A stretch of DNA of 64,000 nt from Posidonia oceanica (GCA_037176725.1 JAZBRS010000023.1:28019001-28083000), one strand, 5' to 3'; positions 21,917 through 32,821 are shown, numbered from the stretch's first letter. Notes: a model not told the origin generated them from the letters alone. Made by a program: numbers and translations.

Positions 21917-22233
21917 CCCCTGGTATCAGGATGATGCCAGGGGACAGCTGAAGTGCTCCTGGCACCGAAATGCGAGGATGGATAGGTGAATGGATGATAG
22001 GTTGCCGAACCTATCGCCGGGCAGTTAGGGGTGCCAGCCCAAATGAGTGATAGGTTGGGGATGTCTGGTAGCAGGATTCGACGGCGTGGGGAATGCAATG
22101 AAACAGAGAATGCAAGGTGATAGGTTGACGGACCCATCGCCGAGCAGTTTAGGGCTGCCAACCCGATCAGGTGAGGGGGACGATACCAAAGGGCAGCCAA
22201 AAGATGCCCCTGGTATCAGGATGATACCAGGGG
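21917..22233. repeat. Two 11-bp-stem hairpins between modules
   Basis: CCCCTGGTATC pairs with GATACCAGGGG around the loop AGGAT at 22207-22233, perfectly. It pairs with GATGCCAGGGG at 21917-21943, with one change that leaves a wobble pair on one strand. Surrounding sequence (GGCAGCCAA...AAGATG, CTGGCACC) is also duplicated, at a spacing of 290 bp. Confidence 0.75.
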
Positions 22234-22334
22234 ACAGCCGAACTGCCCCTGGCACCAGAATGCAAGGGTGGATGAACGAGCGGAAGGATGATAGGTTGAC
22301 GAACCCATCGCCGAGCAGTTAGGGGTGCTAGCCC

Positions 22335-23821
22335 GGATGCAAAGAATGAGGGATGCAGACGGATACATAGAAAACAGGAAACCCCCCGTGGTGGGTGTGC
22401 AATGGTCTCAGCGCGGACATGCTTCGTAGCGTCACGAGGTGACAAACGAGGGACATGCCGTTCATCCATGACCTACCCAACGCGGTGGGCGGCAAAACTT
22501 TGAAAAACGTAGAGCCTCTGAGCGAGGTTAGGCAAAAGTGCTCATCCTTGACTCCGGTTTTCGAAAACAGGGTGAAGAGAAGGTAAGTTATTACAGCATG
22601 CATTTTTTGGTGGCTTTGGACTCAAAAGCAACTACACTAAAAGGGTGCTTCTGTGCTTCCTGACTTTGGAGACTCGATCCTCGAGCAACGCCATGCCGAG
22701 TTGTGGTCGGTGGCTCTTTTTCCCACTCTTGGCTCAGGATGAGGCTTTGGCTTCGCAGAGAATAGCCTTTGGCTGCAGGTAGGTAGCAGAAGCGTTGGAC
22801 GCAGCTTTACAGCCTCCGTCTTAATTCCTCGGGGACCGACTACCGCTTTTGACGCTCACAGGATGATGTTTCTTTTCCCCTCATGAGTGATTGGATCTGC
22901 ATCTAGCCTTCTTGAAAATAAGTGTTGTCTGCACAGGGATTGGAGCGTGCTGCTGCGCTCGGAGGGTGGGGCCAGGTCCTCCAGATATGATGTCTTGTGC
23001 AGTTGCCAGTGTGGTGCTTGATGTTGATAACTAAGATGGCTTTGACGCTCGTCCGAATCACTCCTCTCATGAGCGCCTTCTTTCTTCATTTTTCTTGTGT
23101 GCTCAGCATGCATATCAAGTTATCATATTCTTTTGCTCACATGATCTCTATTCTTTTGGATATGCATGACTTCGCCCTCTTGGGGTAGCAATCCCTGATG
23201 AGGCATTAAGAGTTCGGCTGATCCGCGTACACCCTCAGCCTCTGCAATGTGTGCTTGCAGCCTCTGGCTATGCTCCGCTCTGCTTCGGTCCTCTCCATGT
23301 TCGGTGGACTCTCTCGATAAGGTGGATCTCGCTTGTAGTGTTCTGAAACTCAGTGGGATGCTCTATTCTGCTCTCAGTCTCACTTTGTAGCCACATGCAA
23401 GAGATGGCGCTGTTCGGGTGAGACCTGCCTGAGACTGTCACTGCTTGACATCCTCCAGGCACTGCTTGCCTGTCCATAGCCGGGTTTCTGATTATACAAA
23501 TGTTTATGGGTTTTGTATTTTTTAGAAGGGAAGGGACAAGCATGTTTTTAGGTTTTTGCATCGGTTTTGTATTTTTTATGGTTTTTTAGGTTTAAGAAAA
23601 CATAAAAGGGAAAACCACAGCAATGCGAGAAAATATTTTTGTGTTTTTTTTATTTTCTTGATTTTTTTGGCGTTTTTGTGCTTTATAAGATGCAAGAAAT
23701 GGCATGTATGTGCAGAAGGTGATATGCATGATGACAGATATGTGCAAGATGAACGTGCAGAGTGATAAATGAGGTGATACGTGCAGAGAGTGGCAAATGC
23801 GTGCAACAGAATATGCGGAGT
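22335..23821 (-). other. Tat internal region, no recognised coding sequence
   Basis: This is mixed-composition sequence between gag and the hairpin modules. I looked for protease (D-S/T-G), RT (Y/F-x-D-D) and integrase motifs on the minus strand and found none supported by a reading frame. A duplicated TTTTGTATTTTTTA word lies at about 23512 and 23566. Confidence 0.5.
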
Positions 23822-24081
23822 GATAGGTTAACAGACCTATCGCCGAATAGTTAGGAATATCAGCCCGAGGATGACAGGTTAACGGACCTATCGCCGAGCA
23901 GTTAGGGGTGCCAGCCCGAATGATGAGATGAATGCAAGAAGTAGCAGGGATGCATGCTCTTTAATGAGTTGTTGTTGATTTTATGCTTTTTATGACTTTC
24001 AGGCAAGGCGAAGAAAAAGCCGCAAAAACAAAACAAAACGAAAAGAAAAGACAATGCAGAAACAAAAGAGAGGTTAGAAGG

Positions 24082-24187
24082 GCTTACCTGTCAGCAACCT
24101 CGGGAGGGAGGCGCTGGGTTCGCTCCTACGCTGCTGATGTTGTCAGTGGGGTCCACTATTGGCTGCAAAAGTTGGAGAAGAACTTAC
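24082..24187 (-). promoter_or_regulatory. Two splice-donor-like CAG|GTAAG sites after gag
   Basis: In element sense, CAGGTAAGTT (intron start at 24187) and CAGGTAAGCC (intron start at 24087) lie exactly 100 bases apart, downstream of the gag stop. Ogre elements are known for a spliced intron in the gag-pol region, so these may be relics of it. This is a motif observation only. Confidence 0.4.
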
Positions 24188-24322
24188 CTGGATGACACTG
24201 CACCTGGTCTTGCTGTCGATGCTGCCGTTGCATCTCCGAGCGTCCCTCGGACGAGATAGGGAGGACGGGAGAAGAGGATCGCGCCGATGGGATCAGAAGG
24301 ATCCGTCGGAGCAGAGCGGGAT

Positions 24323-26461
24323 TCAGAGAAGATTGGGGTAACTCCCCGAGGTTCTGGCGGAGGGAGGATTGGCTACACTAGGGTGTGCAAGTGCAGGTGT
24401 ATGTGTATGTGTAGGCTCCTGCTTGCCAACGCTAACGATCCTGCGGTCGATCAGGCGTTGAACGGCATCCCAGAGAGCGAGGCAGTTGTCCGTCGAGTGC
24501 CCGGTGGCCCGATGGAAACTGCAGAACTGATCTGTATCATGCCACCACGGAGGGGGATTTGGTGACGGACGGACAGCTGGGAGCCTCAGGAGCGACTCAA
24601 CTTGAGGGAAGATGGCGCTCAGTGGTTCGAGGAGAGGCGTGTAATCACACTCAGCCCGACGAGGTCGTCTTTGCCCTGGATGAAGTCCTTGCCGAGTGGG
24701 TGCGATGTGATGCACGGGCTCGACGGTGGTAGTGTGCTCAGTGGGTGCAAAATTAGGTGCGTGCTCTAGCGGAAAAGGATCTAGTTGACTCTCTGCATAG
24801 GCAGGCCCTTTGGGAAGATCGACACATAATTCGGAGAGCTGTTCAGAGCGGTCAGGAGTGGAGCTGTTGTTGTTGTTGCTGTGGCGATTGCTGGAAGTGT
24901 TGGCCTGCCTAGCCAATGCAGAAAGTGCGGGGAAATGCCCATTTCGCAGTGAGCTTTCCACGCAGACACCAGCCCTAATCAGCGATGCATGACTAGTGAT
25001 GTGCTGAATGCAAAGCAGAGTCCCAATCGCTGGCAGCGCCCCTTTAACAATCATCTCGATAGAATCCTCCTCGGAGGGTTTATCTTTGACTTGGGAGGCT
25101 AAGGAGCGCCAGCGGCCGACATACTCCCCGAATGGCTCTTGGGGTCTCTGCTGGATGGCAACAAGATCCTCCCTCTTGGGGATCAGGTCGAGGTTGAAAG
25201 CATACTGCTCAAGGAAGGCCTGAGAAAGATCGGTCCAAGTTCGAACCGCTGCCATGTCAAGGGAAGTGAACCACTTAAGCGCGGGGCCGGTCAAACTCTT
25301 CTGAAACAGGCGGATAAGGAGCCTTTCATCAGCCTGAAGCTGAGCAAGGTCCCCGCAGTATGCCTTCAGATGCGAAATAGGACAGCCTTTACCATTATAT
25401 TTATCGAAGACCGGGATACGGAACTTCAAAGGGAGTGCGGCCTCGGGAAAGAGACAGAGGTCGCGAAACTGGTAAGACTGGTGGTCCTTGCCCTGCACTA
25501 GACGTAGTGCTTTCTCTAGAACGTCCATTCTATCATTGATTTGGTCTGGATTAGCTGCCATAGGGGATGGTGCAGCAGGGGTAGGGACCACATACGCCGA
25601 GTGGGTCGCACCTAAGTGCTCCTCCGGATCCACCATCACGTCGCCTAATGGAGCAACGGGATGGCCGACGTATCCGTGCGTGCGTGTAGTGTAGGTAGGA
25701 AAGTATGCTGGGTTCTGAACCTGATGCAAGGGGGATGGGTAGGTAACATGCTGTGTGGTGCGAGGTGCAGATTGTTGGAGCAACAGTTGCTGCACAGGCG
25801 CGATGCCGGGCAGTGAACCAGTGGGATACTGTGCTCCAACCAGCCCAAAAGACTGATCACCAGTAAAGGGAGTTGTATGCAGTGCATAGTGTTGTGCAGA
25901 AGCAGGAGACAGATGCCGCACCCCCATCACCGGAGCAGTGTGTAGCTGGGGCGATGGTCTAGGCGGGAGTGCAGTGTGTGCAACAGCAGGCCGCAGAGGA
26001 ACCTCAGGGGCAACAGGAATACAAGAGGGTCGAACTGATAGAGCCACACCCTGCAGCCGCTGGATAGTGTCCATCAGGTGCTGGTACCGCGCTTCAGGGG
26101 ACCCGTGAGTGGGAACACTGAATTGCAGGACCGACCGGGAGGCAGACTCAAGAGATTGAGAACCTAAAGCAAAGGTCGTCGCAGTAGAAGGGATGTCGGG
26201 AACGACATATCCCCTGGACGAAGGGGTCAGAGGCGCCTCCGGAACGTAAGGGGCGGTCATCGAGACACATTCGACGACCGGATCCGGAGTGGCGCAAGTT
26301 TGCCAAAGACCCACAACCGAAGGGAGTGCCTTAGACGCCTGAGGATCGAATCCTGGTGTCATAGAGGGCACAGAGCGAACAGAAGTGAAATCCGGAGAGA
26401 CCCAAGCGGTAAACCCCTCCGAATCGGCGGTAAAGCGGAGCCCACCGACAGACTGGGTCAT
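24323..26461 (-). CDS. gag: Tat/Ogre gag polyprotein, intact
   Basis: This uninterrupted 712-codon frame is the only long undamaged coding sequence in the window. Gag forms the cytoplasmic particle that packages element RNA. Residues 1-330 are Pro/Ser/Thr-rich and low in complexity. About 340-500 match the retrotransposon gag domain: FDKYNGKGCPISHLKAY, then a GPALKWFTSLD motif, then W.DLSQAFL.QY and the PFGEYVGRWR motif. Near 530-545 is an Asn/Ser run. Near 646-660 is a modified zinc knuckle, C..H....H....C, instead of the usual CCHC, as in related gags. The ATG at 26461 is the first in frame, 1.27 kb after the primer site. The frame ends without a protease, so the usual gag-pro fusion is lost. 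An undamaged gag beside missing pol suggests recent mobilisation in trans, or selection for packaging. Confidence 0.88.
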   Translation of the reverse strand: MTQSVGGLRFTADSEGFTAWVSPDFTSVRSVPSMTPGFDPQASKALPSVVGLWQTCATPDPVVECVSMTAPYVPEAPLTPSSRGYVVPDIPSTATTFALGSQSLESASRSVLQFSVPTHGSPEARYQHLMDTIQRLQGVALSVRPSCIPVAPEVPLRPAVAHTALPPRPSPQLHTAPVMGVRHLSPASAQHYALHTTPFTGDQSFGLVGAQYPTGSLPGIAPVQQLLLQQSAPRTTQHVTYPSPLHQVQNPAYFPTYTTRTHGYVGHPVAPLGDVMVDPEEHLGATHSAYVVPTPAAPSPMAANPDQINDRMDVLEKALRLVQGKDHQSYQFRDLCLFPEAALPLKFRIPVFDKYNGKGCPISHLKAYCGDLAQLQADERLLIRLFQKSLTGPALKWFTSLDMAAVRTWTDLSQAFLEQYAFNLDLIPKREDLVAIQQRPQEPFGEYVGRWRSLASQVKDKPSEEDSIEMIVKGALPAIGTLLCIQHITSHASLIRAGVCVESSLRNGHFPALSALARQANTSSNRHSNNNNSSTPDRSEQLSELCVDLPKGPAYAESQLDPFPLEHAPNFAPTEHTTTVEPVHHIAPTRQGLHPGQRRPRRAECDYTPLLEPLSAIFPQVESLLRLPAVRPSPNPPPWWHDTDQFCSFHRATGHSTDNCLALWDAVQRLIDRRIVSVGKQEPTHTHTPALAHPSVANPPSARTSGSYPNLL

Positions 26462-27729
26462 TGCTGACTGAGTCTAAGTGAGCAGAAGCTGCGACGAGAG
26501 AGAAAGAAGTAAAGCCTAAAGAAAGCTACCGCCAGAAGTGACAAGTAGCTCAGAGGAAGGACGCTCAGAGTCCGGGCAGCGGATCCCGCACGTACCTGCA
26601 AAAGAGTAAAGATGTTAGAGGTTGTATGCAATAAAGAATTATTAGGGGTGGCATGAATGGCATACATGCAAGTGAATGTCCTAAGATGCGCTCTCTCACC
26701 ATGCAAGTCCTGAGTAGATGACCTACTAGGACACACCCAAGGGTAGTGGGTTTAGACAGACTCTAGGTCAGAAAAAGCAGGTCCCCTGTCTAACTCCCGG
26801 CCCAAAGCTCAGGTAATGACAGGGTGGTGCGTTGGTGGCCTCAACCTCGCCTAAGCGTAGGAAGTACCCTCCACTAACACCGACACGACCCCGGACAAGG
26901 GGGGACAGACCGACCGACTCACACCATGCCAAAGCATCAGGGTGAGGGGCCGGAGCCATCCTTCGCAGACTATGGGTGGACTCAGAAGAGAGAATGCATG
27001 CTTTCTAAGATGAATCAATCATGCAAGATGTTTTAGAGTCTTTTACTTGCGTTTTATTAACCAGAAAGGGGGAAAATTGCAAGTTATTGGCTCTAGTTGT
27101 GCTTAGAAGTTATTGTTTAGCTTTATTGTAGCTTTTAGATTAAGCAAAAGGGAAAGCAAACATGTTTCTACTGTCCTAGGCATGGCATACGCAAAGGGGA
27201 AAGAGACAGACAAACATGGCATGCAATTAATCACACAACAAAGCAAAAGGCATGCGCATGGCATGTGCAAGTGTTCGTGGACATAATAGTGAAAGGAAAA
27301 GCATTCGTCGAGTCAAAAGGCATGTATGCAAAGTATGTGCGTGCGCAGTGACATAGCAAAGGTGTAAAAGAAGCATTCAACATTCAAAAGGCATGTATCG
27401 TTGCCAAACAAATACGTAGGCATGCAATGTGCAAGAAATGAAGCAATAATAAGCAAGTAAGGTAAAGAAAATAAAGATAGGTAAGCTGTAAAAAAAAACA
27501 AGGAAATAAGCAAGTAAACAAACGGCAGAGGCGAAGCAAAACAAAACAGAGCGCAAACCGAGGCAAAGGAGGTGCAAAACCTAAGCTGAGCAGCCACGGG
27601 CGACTCGCTAGGAGTTTGCACAGGAAAAGGAGTAAAAACAGGCAAGGGAAACACAAAGGCAAGCAAAGAAGGCAAAATCCAAGCAGAAAGCGAGCGAGCC
27701 AAAGCCAAAACGAAAGTCGGAGTCTAACA
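26462..27729 (-). other. Tat/Ogre 5' untranslated leader
   Basis: About 1.27 kb separates the primer site from gag. The extra ORF1 that full Ogre elements carry before gag is not visible. In element sense, a TTTTGCAGGTACG word near 26595-26605 could be a splice acceptor or donor. The rest holds repeated GCAAAAGGCATG-like words (27000-27420). Confidence 0.55.
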
Positions 27730-27747
27730 TCCCCAGCGGAGTCGCCA
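27730..27747 (-). promoter_or_regulatory. Primer binding site (tRNA-Arg)
   Basis: In element sense, TGGCGACTCCGCTGGGGA begins one base after the 5' LTR end. It is complementary to the 3' end of a plant tRNA-Arg with its CCA tail, the primer type known for Ogre/Tat elements. Confidence 0.88.
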
Positions 27748-27748
27748 C

Positions 27749-28860
27749 TGTAGTAATCCCAGTGTTCGGATCGTCCATGCACATTGCCAAAGCTCGTGTG
27801 CACCGATCAGAATCAGGTTCACTATAAGCGGCTATGTCCGAGAAGGAAAACCTAACTCGAAAACATTTAAAAGGGCGAAAAAAGGAAGGAAAAGAAGAAG
27901 ATAAGACAAAATCGGAGTCGCCACCAAGTCTATTAAATCGGGAGACAAGGAAAACCGGGGAAATGCGTGAATAACCACGCAAAACCCAGCGAAAGATGCA
28001 ACGCAAGGCGATGCAGAAGAAATAAGATGCAAATGAATGCAAATGATGTGACTCGTGCCTAGGATAAGGGCAATATGGTCATTGCGGGCCAAGAGAGGGT
28101 AAGGACTCCTGTTACGTGCGGGGAAGGTGTTAGGCACCCCCGACACGCCCGAGAATCGGTCTTTCTGGGCTTACGCTCGCATACGCAGGGAAATGCAGAC
28201 TTTGAATGCCTAAGTGCCAATGAATGCCTATCTAAATGCGCAAAGGTGTGCTCTAAGTGAGGGAATGCAGTGCAGGAAAGGAAACGGGCAATCTAAGCGC
28301 TCAGCAACGCTGTCTGTGTTCCGAACCGGGCGAAACCTGGCTCGTGAGAACTCCAGGCAGTAAGCATCACTGCCCTATATGCAAATGCGGGCGATAAAAC
28401 AAAACAACGGGGAAAACAGGCAATGCAAGCGACATGCAAGGGGAAACAACGCAAAACGGAGCGAGAAACGAAGCGAGAACGCAAAACGATGCGAGAAACG
28501 AGGTTGACACGCAAGACGATGCGAGTAACAGAACAGGAACGCGAAACGGTGCAGGAAAACGGAAAGGGGCGCAAAACAAAGCAAGGAAACAAAGCGACAC
28601 GCAAAACGGAGCGAGAACGAGAAGGCACGCAAAACGATGCAAAACAAGGAAGCGGCACGCAAAACGGTGCGAGAAAACAGAACTGCACGCAAAACGGAGC
28701 AAGAAAATCAAAGGGCATGCAAAACGATGCAAAACAAAGAAGCAGCAAGCAAAACGGTGCGAGAAAACAGAACTGCACGCAAAACGGAGCAAGAAAACCC
28801 AAGGGGCACGCAAAACGACGCAAAACAAAGAAGCAGCGTGCAAAACGGTGCGAGAAAACA
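27749..28860 (-). repeat. Tat/Ogre 5' LTR, truncated to its last 1112 bp
   Basis: It aligns without gaps with 14358-15469. It stops within the 30-bp minisatellite, after GAGAAAACA, where sequence switches to LINE RT. About 5 kb of the LTR, including its promoter part, is missing, so the element could no longer start its own full-length transcript. Confidence 0.92.
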
Positions 28861-30260
28861 ATCTCTCCCCTTTTTTATTTATCTTATGCATGGAAATTCT
28901 CTCTACTATGATTAATGAAGCCATTAATATAGAAAGTATTCAAGACCTGAAACTGGTGAATAACGGCCCTATTATTTCTCATCTCCTCTTTGCCGATGAT
29001 ATTTTGCTCTTTTGTGAATCTTCAGTCTCTGATGTTATAAACTTGAAGAATGTTTTGGAAAGATTTTCTACTATGACTGGCCAAATTATAAATTACCAAA
29101 CGTCTTCTATTGTTTTTAGTAATGTATGCTCGGATACCCTAAAAGCTCAAATCAAGACCATTTTCATGGTTCCTGATATGGATAAAAATGATAGCTATTT
29201 AGGAAGTTATTTATTCAAGGGTAATACTCAAAAACATTTCCAAAATATTATTAAAAGCAAAATAAACTCTAGACTCAAAGGTTGGAAGGCTAAAACCCTC
29301 TCTCATGTTGGTAGAACCACCTTGATTAATTCTACTCTCTCTTCAATGCCGATCTACTCTATGTCTACAACCATGTTTCCCAAAAAAAATCATAAATCTC
29401 TCAATACCTCTTTTAGAGATTTTTAGTGGGGTTTTAATGAGGGAAAGCACCATTGCTATCTTACTACTTGGAAGAATTTTCTTTTTCTTTTCTCTAGAGG
29501 AGGCCTTGGCATGAGAGATATGGAATTGGTTGACATAGTTATGCTTCTCAAGCTTGCTTGGAGATTTATTACTGATCCTGGAGCTCTTTGTGTTAGAGTT
29601 TTTTCTTCTAAATATCTCAGGTACAATGATTTTTGGCTTGTTAATACCAAGAATGCAAACTCTGATATCTGGAAAAGCCTACTTTCCATTAGACACATCA
29701 TGTATCAATATAGTTGTTGGAGTATTGGTAGCGGAGACAGTATTGGTATCAATAATGTCTTGTGCAATGTTTGGATTCCAAATTTACATTTTCCTATCAC
29801 CTCTATTAGATTCTATAATCCTATGCCTAGCGTAGTTTCTGATCTTATAATCCCAAGTACTAGATCTTGGAATATTATATTAATTAAGAAAATTTTTGAT
29901 CCTGTGACTGTCAATCTTATATCAAATATTCATCTTTCTCAAGACCCAAATCAGGAGAATAAACTAATGTGGACTTAGACGAGGAATGGAACTTTTAGCT
30001 ATAAGTCTGCCTACCACACTCTAATGCAAGAACGACAAAATGTTCTAGGATCCTCATCACACAACCACAAGCATCATTTGTATAACAAAGGGAAGATACA
30101 ACCTAGGATCCTTACTTTTTTATGGAGAATCTATAACAATGCAATCCCTAACAGAAAAAACCTAATCAAAAGAAAGATTCTAGAAAACCCTATTTGTGCT
30201 ATTTACAACAAATATGAAGAGAATGATTATCACTTATTTTTTCATGTGCTTCTCCAGTGA
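28861..30260 (+). pseudogene. LINE ORF2 RT and zf-RVT fragment, copy 2
   Basis: This is the same LINE as at position 1, but 576 bases longer at the left. It starts within the RT B motif (LSPFLF) directly at the LTR breakpoint. The catalytic FADD lies near 28990-29003. The LKGWKAKTLSHVGR thumb motif and the GGLGMRD block follow. In-frame stops are TAG at 29424-29426, TAG at 29976-29978 (shared with copy 1) and TGA at 30258-30260 (copy 1 keeps TGG). Copy 2 keeps TGG where copy 1 has TGA at 33-35. Each copy therefore has private nonsense mutations, so neither works and both were already broken. Confidence 0.88.
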
Positions 30261-30266
30261 AAATTT

Positions 30267-31237
30267 ATGAAAAATCGAAATAGTGCTTTTGAGAGTTACC
30301 TGGAAGAGATCGGCCAATACAGATTTGGATACAATGGTGGCTCGAACCTCCTTGCAAAACAGGAAAAGGGGATTACTCCTTTTTTGCAAAGGCAGCCATC
30401 ACACTCTGGTACATCTGGAAACGACGATGCACAGCGATCTTTGAAGGAAAGAAACAGAATAATTCTAGCATCATCAACCTCATCAACACAAATTATAAAA
30501 GTTACTATAGGGACAGGGAAAATAATCAAAGGCAACATAAAAAAAAGAAATCCAAATAGTGTAAGCCTCCGAGAAATTACCTAAAAATCAACATGGACGC
30601 CTGCTTCACTGTCTAAAGATCTTCATCAGCTGTGATAGTGAGAAACCCCGACAACGATCATGTCTTTTCCGTAGGCCACAAAATAAAGGCTGGATCAGCT
30701 TTCGAGGCGGAGAACATCACGATGAAGGAGGCCATTGAAATCGCCATAAATAGAGGATGGAGAAATGTTATATTCGAAGGAGATTGCAAGAACTTGATTG
30801 AAGTCCTAAATGGCAAACCTGAGAAGGCAGAGTGGAAAACTCAAAGTTGGATTTTTGACTGGAAGCGTCAGACGAAAGATCGAGATTTTATTTTCCAAAT
30901 TATAAATCATAATGCTAATTTTATAGCCTATAGTCTGGCCTATGAGGCACTTATTAGCTATGATGTCTTAGAATCATCTGGATCCATTGACTCTCCTTCT
31001 ATTTCCTCGCTTATACAAGAGAAAAAAACTCCAAGTTTAATAAATTTTATTAGACTTTCTAAAAAAAAAAAAGATGTGTTAGATGCCACAGCTTGCAACT
31101 TTGCTACTATTATGGAAAGAGAAATAACATTTTACTTCAACCACCGCACAAAGCATTGTTCATTAGGTACGCCACTATATTCCACTTTAACGCACAAAAG
31201 AAACCAAAGGTATTTTCTAAAAATATATACTAAGTAG
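30267..31237 (+). pseudogene. LINE zf-RVT tail and RNase H domain, copy 2
   Basis: This is the counterpart of 831-1801. The RVT_3 RNase H part runs from about 30592 to 31237. It carries a private stop, CAA to TAA, at 30613-30615, and the rest of the domain is readable from 30632. FEGDC and the AE-containing helix are preserved, while one Thr-to-Ile and one Phe-to-Leu change separate it from copy 1. From about 31005 to the copia LTR it is identical to copy 1, apart from one A-run. Confidence 0.8.
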
Positions 31238-32529
31238 TAGACTTACCGTCCTAACCATTTCCAGCGTTGTCAGAATATTACGAAATTTATCTGTTGTGAT
31301 TTGTTGACCATTACGGTCCTAGACCTGCAAAACATAACTTTAAGGAAGAAAACAAAAAGAGAAAAGAAAATTGAGAATTGAGAAGACTAAAAAACCATTG
31401 TTTTGTGAGTGGACCATAATGGTGAAACTATTACGGTCCGACTGCACCAAATATTCTCTCCAGAATATTAATATGCAAGACTAAATCTTTTTTTTGTTGT
31501 GCGAACTTCTGTTGCCTTTATTTTCTTCCATAAAACGGATTAGACCTATTATGCACCTTCCAGCAAATTATCAACTCAATAATTTAGCAGTTTGAGTGAC
31601 AAAAGTTCATCATAATTTTTAGACAAAACAAAAAAGAGATAGATGCCCCGTCATCATCTCGATCTATAAAAGTTTATACATATAAAGAAAATGATTTGTA
31701 TCCACCAAATCATATACAATCAATCTCAATCGTTGAATGATACGACTAATATAATAGGTCCCACAAATGATATCAAAACTAGTCTTGATGTAAGAGTAGG
31801 TGTAAGTAATGGTATATATAAACCAATGCTCTACCTATAATTATGAAAAAGTAGTTTGGTTCTGTGACGGTGATAACTTAAGATCTGTACATTACGATCG
31901 TGACTCTTCACCTTCACCACCAGAAGACGATTAACGTAGGTTGTTGCTTTGGTTTCCAGCAGCAGTCGTGATTCTTAACAGAAACCCATATACCATTATC
32001 AAAAAAAAAAAAAACCCGTATACTTCAGTGTGGTAAAATGAAAAGCAAGAAAAAGGTTACGTGGCCGCTGTGGTAAAAGTGTCCCCCCGCTTAAACATTC
32101 AGACAATTTGTGATAAAAAAGCATTCAGACAATTGCTTCTGAAGAACGGAACTTATCTTCCAATGGAAGGAAAAAAAAAATGAATCAGTGACTTAAGGTA
32201 TTCATTAAACTGCGCGAGAGCAAACTACACGGAGCACCCATCTTTTGACTTTGCATGTCGTTAATCAACTACAGAGCTGGTGGTGTTCAGAATGGTTTTT
32301 TTAGACTAATATTGTAGTGCTGTCGACATCATCTGTTTCTGTTAGACAAATGAACATTATGTTTGGCAGTAGGAAGGAGCTCAACCATGTGCAATTTATT
32401 TTAGCATTAGTTTTTAGAATACTGTCTGGTTCAGAGTATTCTGAAAAATTCAATTGCCATCAGGAAGTTGAACAAAATGATACATTGAGAGAAGCATTTC
32501 TGCACTAGAGTAAAAGAAGGAAAATTATA
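31238..32529. other. AT-rich stretch, no clear gene, copy 2
   Basis: It is identical to 1802-3094 except for one base in the A-run near 32170. The coding-like piece at 32317-32508 is unchanged. Confidence 0.6.
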
Positions 32530-32821
32530 TGTTGGATTGTGAAGCCTGATTATGTTGAACTCCAAGTTCGCGAAATTTTATTAAGGATACATAAAGATAC
32601 ATATGTAATTTCCTTTGTAGAATGATGTTCTAGCTCTCTACTATATAAAGAGAGCAGTCCTCTGTAATATGTAATACAAGAGAAAGAGTGATAGAAACCC
32701 TAATACGGCTGTAGACATAGGCTTTTTGCCGAATCACGTAAATCCTAATTGTTCCTGTGTGTTTGTTTCTTCTCTTCCTCACTTCTCCTCTAGATCCCGT
32801 AGGAAGATCCAATTCCTAACA
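32530..32821 (+). repeat. copia 5' LTR, copy 2
   Basis: This 292-bp LTR has its TATA box at 32642-32650. Four changes separate it from copy 1, near the left end and in the last 50 bases. Confidence 0.92.

Larger units (their letters stand above)
21639..23917. repeat. Eight dispersed 45-nt double-hairpin modules
   Basis: Modules lie at 21639-21684, 21691-21733, 21741-21783, 21996-22040, 22119-22164, 22290-22334, 23822-23866 and 23873-23917. Each has a first stem with loop TTRACGGA or similar, a spacer containing GCC or ACC, a second short stem with loop GTTAGGGG or similar, and a closing YAGCCC or similar. Stem bases vary between copies in mostly paired fashion. They lie between gag and the 3' LTR of the Tat element, antisense to the plus strand given here. 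Function unknown. Confidence 0.8.
14358..28860 (-). mobile_element. Tat/Ogre-type gypsy element, non-autonomous (gag only), 5' truncated
   Basis: The element reads on the minus strand. Its 3' LTR is 14358-20523, with LTR start TGTAGACACCCC (reverse of 20512-20523) and end GGGATTACTACA. The polypurine tract follows at 20524-20536, gag at 24323-26461 and the tRNA-Arg primer site at 27730-27747. A 5' LTR fragment occupies 27749-28860. The LTR starts, tRNA-Arg primer, very long LTRs and gag type place it in the Tat/Ogre group. The 3.8 kb between gag and the 3' LTR has no recognisable protease, RT, RNase H or integrase, so it needed enzymes from a related element. The two LTRs align without gaps over 1112 bp, with about 14 differences counted by eye (about 1.3%), which indicates a recent insertion. 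Copy 2 holds the empty site. Confidence 0.88.
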
